Source of the DNA: Sorghum bicolor
Taxonomy: Eukaryota; Streptophyta; Magnoliopsida; Poales; Poaceae
Assembly (NCBI RefSeq): GCF_000003195.3
Contig: NC_012870.2
Coordinates: forward strand, 1,302,001-1,366,000
Reading direction: 5' to 3'
DNA: 64,000 nt
Shown here: positions 46,728-64,000 of the stretch, in pieces
Position numbering within the stretch: the first letter of the stretch is position 1
Layout of the letters: every line of letters begins with the position of its first letter
Made by a program: the position numbers and the translations under genes
The notes under the pieces: model-generated
Databases searched by the model: none
Told to the model about the DNA's origin: nothing
What the model saw: only the letters and a program-made list of their open reading frames with translations

Positions 46728-49394
46728 ATGCTGGTGGCGTCGCTCAGGCCGGGGCCTTCGCTCGCGGCCTTCCCCGCTTCCGCCCGGAGGAGCCCAGTTC
46801 CCTTCCTCCCCTTCCCTGCCCGCCTGCACCACCGGTCCCTGCTGCTCTCCGCAACCGCCGAGGGAACCGGCGCCCCCGCCGGCCAGGGTGACGCCTCGGA
46901 TGCGCCAGTCGACGAGGCGCGCCTGCCGCAGGTTCGTAGCACTTTCCTTCTCGCCTGCTGGCTTCTGGAGCGCGCGGCTCGGCTGCTGCTCGATGAAATG
47001 CCGACGTCGAGGCTAGATTAAGGAAGCTCCCTCTGTGTCCCCTGTAGTTCGCTGTGGACTGGGAAGCTGCGCGCACTTACAAGGACCAGGGGAACATTCT
47101 CACGCTGCCGGTGCTGAGGGCCAATAGCGGCGGGCTTATCGTCAGGTTCAACTCCCTGCAGGGGTTCGTGCCCAACCCTCTCCTCAGCCCCGCGCACTGG
47201 TGTGAAGGTACTACTACTGCTTTCCTTGTCTCTTCCCTGTGCGGGTTTCTGTGAGCGTCTTGTGGTTGCCAGTAAATACGAGGTAGTGTTTGACTGTATA
47301 GCTAAGCTTGCAGACCCCAAAAGGCCCATCCAAGATATTACAAAAGACCTAGTAGGAACGTCCATTTCTGTCAAGGTAACTGATTTACTTTGCCTTCTCG
47401 ATTGCAACTTCTGGTTCTGTTGTGCAGCTGTCTGTAGCTACTTTCGTTGTAACCTAAGGATGTGCTAAAACTTCGAATCATATGTTCTGTATATTTCTGT
47501 ATAACTTACTTCCTGCATCATAAACAAAACATGGTTTCTGAAAATTGGATAAAATGAGCTCAAGATTTGAGGGGTTTGTCCATCTAATTTTATTAAGAAA
47601 CTCAATCTAATCGCTCTAGGTTGCTGAAGTGAATGAGGAGGAAAGGAAGCTTGTCTTCTCTGAGAAGGATGCTAGTTGGTCAACATACTCTTCTCTAATA
47701 AAGATTGGCGACATCTATGATGGAATTGTGGGCTCAGTGTTTCCCTATGGTGCATTTGTTCACCTGCGATTTCCTGATGGTACTTATTGGCTAGTGGCAA
47801 CACATTTTCTTGGCTAGCTATTCATTGCGGAGTTTCTGACAACAGCTACACTCTACAGGACTATATCATCTTACTGGTCTTGTACATATCTCCGAGGTGT
47901 CTTGGGATCTTGTCCAAGACGTCCAGGATTTTCTAAACGAAGGGGACGCTGTCAAGGTCATAGTTGTGAACATTGATACGTGAGTACTTTCTAGGACCTT
48001 ACTGAGCTCTTGCACAATTGTTAATATGCGTCTTGATTCTTGAACTCTTGATGAAGTAATTCTCATGTCACACGTTATCATGAAAATAGATATGGTATGA
48101 AACTTTGGCGCAAAATGCTGAGTGGCTGTATGATAGAATCATGTATGGAAGTTGTCACTTGTCAGTAGAGTAAGTTGTTATGGTATGTAGTGGTAACTTG
48201 GTGTACATTAGGGCTAAAGGGTGTGATGACAAAGGAGATTTTTCATGCCAACTGTCTGCCTTATCAAATTTACAACCATTCACCTATGCAGCATGTGCAA
48301 TTCATAGGGGAGAGGGAGGAGTTAGTCATCTGTTTTAGCAATGCATCATTTTTCCTTCAAGTTGAAGAAACATTTATTTTCGTATCAATAGGGGAATAAT
48401 AAAATATTGGAATGCTTTTTCATGAATGAGATTTTTTTTCTTTGAAATAATTGGACATACTTTGCTTTTATAAATAACAGGGCAAAGTCAAGGATAGCTT
48501 TATCTATCAGACAACTGGAGGAAGATCCTCTATTGGAGACATTGGACAAAGTTATCCCTTTGGTTAGTTGTTGAATGCAGTGTCTTGACTCTTAGTGTAT
48601 TTAACTTCATGGTGGGAAAAAAGTGGACTCATCCAGTAATCTTTTGTCTTCTAGGAAGCTGATCAATCACCTGATCGTATGATGTCCCCTTCAGAAGTTG
48701 AACTTCTGCCAGGACTTGATGGTATATGTAATGAACTATTGCAAGAGGATGGGTATGGTTTTTGTTTCTTTGATCGATATCTATCTTTTAAAAAAAAAAA
48801 TTGTTGCATACTTCTATAGTAAATTCTTTACTGCCACAAATAGATCACCAAGTCACACAAATGTTCTATTGCGATATCCATAGTCGAATTGGTTTTGCTA
48901 TATTAACATCCATATTCTAAGTAATTGTATTATCTTTACAGTATAACAGATGTACAGTTTGGGCGCCAAGCATCGGAGAAACGTGTTGTTTCACAAGATT
49001 TGGAGCTTTGGCTTTCCAATGTATGCTTTCAGTCAATGACAGCCTTTTCATAGTTGCAGCTCACAGGAGATGATGGATGTTATAACCTTTGATTAACTTC
49101 TTGGATCTGATTACACAGGCTCCAGCTAAGGATAACAAGTTCACACTTCTTGCACGAGCTGGGAGGCAGGTTAGGTTTCTTCTGATACCACACATGATTT
49201 GTTTTATTTTCTGAGGAGTTTCAATATACTACTGTCTGTCCTTGGCTGGTTCGGTTCCAACTAAATAGAAGTACTCGTATGAATTATAATTCCTTCTTAT
49301 TACTTGGCAGGTCCAGGAAGTGTATTTGACCACTTCGCTAGACCAGGAGGGCATAAAGAAAGCTGTGCAAAGAGTATTAGGGCGTGTTCCTTGA
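46728..49394 (+). CDS. Chloroplast S1-domain RNA-binding protein (SRRP1-like)
   Basis: Ten exons: 46728-46931, 47048-47207, 47314-47375, 47620-47779, 47859-47979, 48481-48562, 48655-48752, 48942-49020, 49119-49169, 49311-49394; 366 residues. N-terminal Arg/Ser/Pro-rich segment looks like a plastid transit peptide. A first S1-like fold (ILTLPVLRANSGGLIVRFNS, GFVPNPLL) is followed by a clear second S1 domain (IKIGDIYDGIVGSVFPYGAF, HLTGLVHISEVSW, KVIVVNIDTAKSRIALSIRQ). The tail (LEADQSPDRMMSP, GRQASEKRVVSQDLELWLSN) matches plant plastid S1-ribosomal-protein-like factors such as Arabidopsis SRRP1. It probably binds plastid transcripts. Phases are all consistent. Confidence 0.88.
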
Positions 49395-49751
49395 TCCTGA
49401 CACGCAGCATGTACAAACCGAGGTGTGTTTGTCCTCCCCGATTTTCTAACTAAAGCATTACAAGGAATCAACAGTATGAGCAAATAGCCCAAAACATTTA
49501 GCACTGTCAGTCTGTCACAACATCCGGCTAAATTTTTCTCTGTTGGATACTACACCAACCAAAATGTGTAAATATTTTCAGTCCTACACGAGTAGGTTAG
49601 GCACCTTGGGCCATCTCTTTAAACAAAGATGTTTGCTAAGCAGTGGTTTTGTGTATTTGCTGGGGTCTGCCTTTTGATGCCCTGTGCACTTGTCATACTG
49701 TGACAGTTCAATGCTTGTACTTGTCTGAACTCTTGAGGCAATTTGTGTATA

Positions 49752-50066
49752 TGAGGGCACCTCCAGTGTCTCAGCGATTTTGCTCTGCAAAAGTGTCAGA
49801 GTTAGGCATGGTTCGATAGCTGTAGTGTTTGGTTCGGTTGGTGGGCCTCCGTTTTAGATTAGAAAATTCAAAATCGTCGGCCCAGCTACCGGCATCAGGC
49901 CTCCATGCATGGATTCTGCTTGCCTTTCTATTTTTCTATTCGAGTCGGTTCGAACCATCTGCAGGATGCGAACCAAAGAAAGATTCTATATGGTTCGGAT
50001 ACTCCAGTGTATAAATCGAACCATCATGCCTCTACGGTTCGGTTTTGACACACACTGGAGATGCTC
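49752..50066. mobile_element. MITE with GAGGGCACCTCCAGTGT ends
   Basis: Left GAGGGCACCTCCAGTGTCTC and the reverse complement of the right end (CAGAGCATCTCCAGTGTGTG) are imperfect inverted repeats. The interior has repeated GGTTCGGT / GAACC blocks. Similar end type to 22397-22767. Confidence 0.65.
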
Positions 50067-50315
50067 TGAGTATATGTAAGTTTTGTGTCAGTGCTAACAC
50101 TTCAGCACCTTTTTTTTTTCTTCTTCCCCTTGCAGTACCTGTTGATTCTAGCCATACACAGCACGTTTTTATTTTCAGCATGCACCTGAAGGAATGTTTA
50201 GGATTCTATAATAATGTCAAGTAATTCTGTAAGTTCGAACCCAAGTCCCCTTATCCAAATCGGTCCTTATTAATACAACAATTTTTTAAGTGGTTTACAT
50301 ATATGTGTGCACTTA

Positions 50316-50557
50316 GGCCTTGTTTAGTTGGCAAAAATTTTGCTTTTTGGATATTGTAGCACTTTCGTTTGTTTGTGACAAATATTGTCCAATCATAGAC
50401 TAATTAGGGTCAAAACATTCATCTCGCGATTTACAGGCAAACTGTGTAATTAGTTTTTGTTTTCGTCTAAATTTAGTTAAATTTAGTACTCTATGCATGT
50501 GCCGCAAGAATCGATGTGACGGGGAATCTTGAAATTTTTTAGGAACTAAACAAAGCC
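50316..50557. mobile_element. Tourist-like MITE
   Basis: GGCCTTGTTTAGTTGG to CTAAACAAAGCC, flanked by TTA and TAA; 242 bp with a small internal duplication (AAATTTAGTTAAATTTAG). Confidence 0.88.
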
Positions 50558-51468
50558 TAAACTCTGTGTATTGCACTGACGCAATAATTTGACCGTACTT
50601 ACCCAGTCAGTGTCTTGAGAATGACACAGGCGATAAGAACCGAGAAGTGAGTGTGTTTTTTTTTAGCAAGAGAAAGTGAGTGTTGAGAGTGCTGCTTCCT
50701 GTTTACGTCCTTTCGTTACAATAGATAGATCTGTGAGATATTATCCAATAAAAAAACCTTCATATATATCAAAATTGGGTCCTAGCTGAAATGACCCGAA
50801 CAGCTGACTCCATCTGACTGGTACACGTCGACATTATTATCCCAAGGAGGCCTCTTGCAATTAAAAAAAAAAGCCGAACCTAGAACTAGACCGAGAGCAA
50901 GAAAGGCATCTATTATCTATTATGCATGTAATGCATGGACGATATCGATGTCGACGAGCCCTTGGGTTGCCTTGCATTGGCGTCACGCGTCAGTACGTGT
51001 CATACATGTCCGCCTGCCCCCATCGATCTCTCCGGCCGGTCGTCACACCTTCGTGTGAGCGCATGGATCACACCATGACCTTCCCTCGTCGTCGTCCAGC
51101 TCGATATCCATGCATCGATGGTCCCAAGGAGTCCCAAACAAGGCACAAACACAACAGTTAGCGCAGATGACCGCGAGGAGCCAGCATCAGCACCCGGACC
51201 GGACGACGTGCGTATCTTGGGGCGCCGCCGCCGCTGGCAGATCGCGCTCGCGCACATCGACACGACGACGACACAAACAACAAGAGAGCTGCCTCCCCTG
51301 CTTACCAGAAGCTGACAAACACAAGAGCAATATATCTACACGGCCACACACAGCCTCCAATCCCCTCTACTCTACCCTTGTGCTCTCCAATCCCCTCTAC
51401 TACTCTCCGGCCCCTTGTGCTTCGCTTGTTTTGGTTTGGTATTCCGGCAAGCCATCGATCGAGAGTAC

Positions 51469-52395
51469 ATGCCATCCATGGCGCACGGCGACGGCGGCGT
51501 GCATCAGCCGTCCTGCGCCACGGTGCCGCTAGGCAAGTCGGTGCGGCGGGCGCTCCGGACCGCCATCGGCATGCCCAAGAAGAAGAAGAAGCCGCAGCCG
51601 CGGCCGCAGCCCGGCAGCAGGAGCGTCAGCGTGTCCATGGAGCTGAGCAGCTCGTCGTCGGTGGCGGCGAGGAAGGAGGCGGTGGTGCGGGTGGTGCTGC
51701 GTGGCGGGGTGGTGGAGGTGTACCCTGGCGTGGTGCTGGCCGGCACCGTCATCCAGAACCACCCGCCGGGGCTCTGCCTCGCGCACCCGGACGTGTTCCG
51801 CAACCCGCACGGCGCCGTCGTCCGCCCGCTCGAGCCGCTCTTCCCAGGCCAGAAGTTTTTGCTGCTCCCCGAGTCCACCGTCGTCAGGCTCAAGCAGAAG
51901 ATCCCCGAGAGCTCCATCGGCGCCTTCGACGACGACGATGAGGAGGAGACGTCCTCGGAGGGCCACAGCAGCGGCGGCGGCGCGGTGTCGTCGTCGGAAG
52001 AGGAGGCGGGTGACGACGGTGCTACCCCCATGCTGGCGTGCAGCGCGAGGGGCTACTTCGAGGACAACGACCGGTGGTCGGAGTTCCGCTTCAGGAAGCT
52101 CGTGGAACAGGGGCTCGCCGTGGCGCCGAGCAAAGAAGACGACGACGACGAGCCGGCCGCCGGAAGGAAGCAGGAGAAGACAAGGAACAAGAAGGAGAAG
52201 AGGAAGGGGAAGCGGCGGAGAGACCGTAATAGTCTGCTGCCCCTGCTGCCGATGGGCCTCATCAGAGGGTTCGCGGCGGCGAGGAGGACGTGGGAGCCCA
52301 GCCTGCCGTCGGTGGAGGAGGAAGAGGCCACCCCCGTCTTCGCCGTCTCTCCTTGCCACCCTCCGTCGGAGCCGGAGGAGATCACAAGATCATGA
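51469..52395 (+). CDS. DUF4228 (PADRE) domain protein, single exon
   Basis: Uninterrupted frame of 308 residues from ATG 51469; a second in-frame ATG at 51478 is equally possible. Residues after the Ser/Lys-rich start form the DUF4228 core: VVRVVLRGGVVEVYPGVVLA, then NHPPGLCLAHPDVFR, PLEPLFPGQKFLLLPESTVV and RGYFEDNDRWSEFRFRKLVE. Two basic clusters (PKKKKKPQ, KEKRKGKRRRDR) could act as nuclear signals; acidic and Ser runs are low complexity. Many members are induced by pathogens or abiotic stress, but the molecular function is unknown. The gene is intronless and GC-rich with a (GAC)n-rich acidic patch. Confidence 0.88.
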   Translation: MPSMAHGDGGVHQPSCATVPLGKSVRRALRTAIGMPKKKKKPQPRPQPGSRSVSVSMELSSSSSVAARKEAVVRVVLRGGVVEVYPGVVLAGTVIQNHPPGLCLAHPDVFRNPHGAVVRPLEPLFPGQKFLLLPESTVVRLKQKIPESSIGAFDDDDEEETSSEGHSSGGGAVSSSEEEAGDDGATPMLACSARGYFEDNDRWSEFRFRKLVEQGLAVAPSKEDDDDEPAAGRKQEKTRNKKEKRKGKRRRDRNSLLPLLPMGLIRGFAAARRTWEPSLPSVEEEEATPVFAVSPCHPPSEPEEITRS

Positions 52396-52829
52396 GCCGC
52401 GCGCAGCAAGTTAACTAACTAGTGCTGTTGCACTTGCACATAGTCGTGTGTCGTGTCGTGTCCTCGCGGTGGAGGTGGTCGGGCAGTTCAAAGCGGCCGG
52501 GCGATCAGAAGCTGCATGCATGCAGAGTGCTCTCGTCCTATTCCGTCCAGAAGCTGCATACACTTGTACATTTTTCTTGTTGGCAGCTGTCATGTTTTCT
52601 CTTTTTCTGTGTCCGCGTCGAACATATACAAGTGTATATAACCCTGATGACCCTTGCTGTGATCAATCAGCTAGTCGTGTGCTTTGGTGGTGTCGTGGTG
52701 TCTGCTGGGGTTGGCAATGCGTTCTTACTGTCTCATTGCATTGTACATATAAATACATAACTACATCTTTGATGCAATCTATGAAAATCCTATTAAAACC
52801 ATATTTAGAAGTTTTTTAAAAAAAAATTA

Positions 52830-52993
52830 AAACTATGCACATAAATAGTGCATCTATAGATGTGCACTGTCACAAGATTTGAAATTCAAACTCTCAAAAT
52901 TTTTATTTTGTATGAATTTTTGCAAATAAGTTTGAATCTCAAAATTTGTAACAGTGCACATCTATATAGATGCACTATTGGTGTGCATAGTTT
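52830..52993. repeat. Foldback repeat, arms about 60 bp
   Basis: AAACTATGCACATAAATAGT at 52830 is mirrored by the complement ending at 52993. The arms also share TGCATCTATAGATGTGCACT and TTTGAA...TTCAAA blocks with few mismatches. MITE-like, ends not fixed. Confidence 0.75.
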
Positions 52994-53289
52994 CAATTTC
53001 TTTGAAAACTCGTATGACTTTACAAAAGGTTTTCACGACCAGGGTGTTAAATAACTACTCAACACCCCAGTGAACCACTTGTTATCCTGTAACCACAATA
53101 CAATCTCATGATAATAAAATCCACATCTCACAACCTGCTGCTATGCTTATCGTCATATTTGTGATCGTGTTTGGATCCACGTAACTAAAATTTAGATTAC
53201 TAGATTTTAAAGCTAACTTTAGCCAACTAAAAGTTCTCTTACCTAAACTTTAGTTGATGTGTGTGGATCCTCTAGCTAATAGACTCAGC

Positions 53290-53444
53290 CATGGAAAAGA
53301 ATAGCTCGTTATTTTTGCCGCTATGGCCCGAAATAGCTTGAAAAATTGTGCCTCTATTTGTGTTCATGCACAATTTCGCCGCTAAAGTATGCTAATTACG
53401 GTTTATAAAACGCTAAACACCTTAGCTCGCTATTTAAAACATGG
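53290..53444. mobile_element. hAT-like short element with 8-bp duplication
   Basis: 155 bp flanked by GACTCAGC at 53282-53289 and 53445-53452. Ends are imperfect inverted repeats (CATGGAAAAGAATAGCTCG and, reversed, CCATGTTTTAAATAGCGAGC). An 8-bp duplication fits the hAT superfamily. It sits inside a larger repeat (about 53160-53570) with GGATCC and CTAAACTTTAG blocks. Confidence 0.75.
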
Positions 53445-54001
53445 GACTCAGCTAAACTGAGTTTAGTTAGCTTGAAACAACTAAACTTTAGCTAGGCCAT
53501 TTGGATCCTTGAGAGCTAAATTTTAGCCAGTCAAAGTTTAGTTGGAGATCTAAATAGCCCTACATCGTAAATAAGGTTAGTCTCAGTGAAAAATTCATTA
53601 ATTAGAGTGTCATTTTGGCATCTAAATTCTAATAGTAATGCTTAAGTACTAGTTGCATGTTTCCGCATAGCTAGAACTATTATACATTGGCGCTTTTGTC
53701 TTAATGTTTAAAAGGTCTAAACATTGTTACTTTTATCTAAGAAACATTCTACTCTACGGCATAGCCCAAACTTCGTACTAACTGACATAAACGAAACTCA
53801 TAGACATTGTTTAACTATTTTTCACCAGATAATTCTCTGAAAATAGAACCTTTTAACCACAACCTATGTCACTTCTTTGTTTACAAAAATCGTTTTTCAT
53901 GCCGAACAAGGAAACAACTCTCTCTATTTTTCTTATTAGGATTTCATTGCGTATTCTCACATAACAAAGACTTACTCATAGATGTATTTGGTTTCCACTT
54001 A

Positions 54002-54260
54002 CTCCCTCTCTCCGTGAAAGCTGCAACTTCTAGAGTTGTCCTAAGTCAAACTTTTAAAACTTTGACCAAATTTATAGAAAAAGACGCTAAGATTTATAGT
54101 ACCAAAATAATACCATTACATTTATCATCGAATATATTTTCATAAGATACTCATTTTATGTCATAGATATTGATGCTCTTTTCTATAAAGTTAATCAAAG
54201 TTAAACAAGTTTGACTGACACGGATTCTAAGAGTTGAAGCTTTCAGGAACAGAGAGAGAG
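54002..54260. mobile_element. Stowaway-like MITE
   Basis: CTCCCTCTCTCCGTGAAAGC after TA; ends TTCAGGAACAGAGAGAGAG before TA. Inner arms GCAACTTCTAGAG and inverse. Confidence 0.8.
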
Positions 54261-54501
54261 TATTCACAAAAGCTGATTATGCAAGATTCGTGTATCATCT
54301 CATGTGCTCGTGAAAGTTAAAACACAGGAGCTTGATTTGTTAAACTCTTTTAGACTTTAAGCAAGGTGCTAAACGAGCTCGTAACACGGGTATCATAGTT
54401 TGCTTCTTCCCATGCTATAAAAAATGAATTAATTTATATAAGATTTCTGTATAAATTTAATAAAATTCATATACTTTAACGGTCTCTCAAGTCTCAAGTT
54501 C

Positions 54502-54684
54502 GCCAGTCTCAATGCATAGTTTCATGACACAGTTACGAAGACTATAAACTAGGTAACCGAGCCATAGGAGTCTCATTTGATGAAACTCCTTCATTTAATG
54601 ACCTTGCAAAGTCAGCAATTTTGCTTATGTGGCATCCTATTTAATGCGCATGACACTCTCATGAAACATGCATTGAGACAGGCC
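54502..54684. mobile_element. MITE with GGCC-GTCTCAATGCAT ends, copy 1
   Basis: Left GCCAGTCTCAATGCATAGTT, right GCATTGAGACAGGCC followed by TAA. Same family as the next entry. Confidence 0.78.
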
Positions 54685-54744
54685 TAAGTATAAATTTGCT
54701 AATTATGCTGTATTTAAGTTATTCCTGTTTTTCATAAATACTAA

Positions 54745-54950
54745 GGCCAATCTCAATGCATAGTTTCATGGCACAGTTACCAAGACTATAAACTAGGTAA
54801 CCGAGCTACATGAGTTTCATGGGGATGAAACTCCTCTCTCATCTGATGAAACTCCTTCATTTAATGACTCTGCCAAGTCAGTAATTTTGCTTACGTGACA
54901 CCCTATCTAATGTGCATGACACTCTTATGAAACATGCATTGAGACTGACC
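54745..54950. mobile_element. MITE with GGCC-GTCTCAATGCAT ends, copy 2
   Basis: 206 bp; GGCCAATCTCAATGCATAG to GCATTGAGACTGACC, flanked by TAA on both sides, so PIF/Harbinger-like. Only 60 bp from copy 1, same orientation. Confidence 0.85.
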
Positions 54951-55260
54951 TAAGAAAGTAGGAATGTTTAACAGCTAAACGGGCATCTAAATTTGTATTT
55001 TTTCTTTTAGAGTTATTGTATTCACTAAATATTGTTAATCTATACATATGCCTCAATATTCTATGTACAGTATAGTGTGTAACTCGTTCGGCTTCTGGTC
55101 CGTGTCGAGAGACAAAGAGCGAGGTGGCGATGAGGTGCAAGGCTTGTTAAGGACTAGGGTTTTCTGTAACAGAGCCAGGCCACCCAAAGTCCCAAGTCCA
55201 AAACCCAGCCAGAGCCAGAGCCACCATCGCCGCCGCCTCGGTCGCGATTCCTAGGCGGCA

Positions 55261-64000
<8,740 letters not shown>

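Larger units (their letters stand above)
49395..51468. other. Intergenic with two MITEs
   Basis: 3' region of the S1 gene, two MITEs (listed) and, from about 50900, the GC-rich promoter and leader of the DUF4228 gene. No gene seen. Confidence 0.6.
52396..55260. other. Intergenic, repeat-rich
   Basis: No gene. Holds a long inverted repeat, a nested 155-bp element with 8-bp duplication, a Stowaway MITE and two adjacent copies of another MITE (listed). The last 200 bases are the mEF-G leader. Confidence 0.6.

Noticed and set aside
51504..52414. Long frames antisense and +1 to the DUF4228 gene
   Set aside because: Shadow frames from extreme GC; the forward frame alone shows a conserved domain.

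Overview
The window is nuclear DNA from a grass. Splice sites follow plant GT-AG rules, the gene islands are very GC-rich, introns are small, and the gaps are packed with Tourist-like MITEs (ends GGCCTTGTTTAG / CTAAACAAGGCC, TAA or TGA duplications) and Stowaway-like MITEs (ends CTCCCTCC, TA duplication). The density of the GGCCTTGTTTAG family and the overall look suggest an Andropogoneae genome, most likely Sorghum; this is an inference from pattern, not from a search.

Layout. 1-1.1 kb: the F-box/DUF295 end of a minus-strand gene that leaves the window. 1.4-7.7 kb: repeat-rich DNA with a perfect 33-bp inverted repeat, two copies of a roughly 0.9-kb cassette carrying one exon of an MHK-like protein kinase, a dead LINE fragment and a tandem duplication. 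8.0-13.5 kb: a nearly complete but inactivated PIF/Harbinger-type transposon with transposase, Myb/SANT-like ORF1 and, facing them, a third spliced ORF with a GRF zinc finger. 15.1-17.3 kb: RNA polymerase subunit RPB8. 19.3-20.9 kb: an A6-like beta-1,3-glucanase (GH17 + X8). 23.6-26.9 kb: EMC2. 29.5-38.4 kb: an 18-exon plastid acyl-ACP synthetase (AAE15/AAE16 type). 39.9-42.9 kb: an unusual HABP4/RGG RNA-binding protein. 44.5-45.8 kb: pirin. 46.7-49.4 kb: a plastid S1-domain protein (SRRP1-like). 51.5-52.4 kb: a single-exon DUF4228/PADRE protein. 55.3 kb to the end: mitochondrial elongation factor G, cut by the window edge.

The genes are ordinary single-copy-style plant genes, not an operon or cluster; they act in transcription, ER membrane-protein insertion, fatty acid activation, callose breakdown, and organelle gene expression. 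The A6-like glucanase, the AAE15/16-like synthetase and the S1 protein together recall gene neighbours in Arabidopsis, which may be ancient microsynteny.

The most interesting part is the PIF/Harbinger element: a convergent GRF-finger ORF inside both terminal repeats, and three nonsense codons that are each best explained by a C-to-T change at a CAG (CHG) site, as expected of a formerly methylated, silenced transposon. The best internal experiment of nature is the duplicated kinase cassette, where one copy has an empty site and the other the same site filled by a 192-bp Tourist MITE with an exact TAA duplication.
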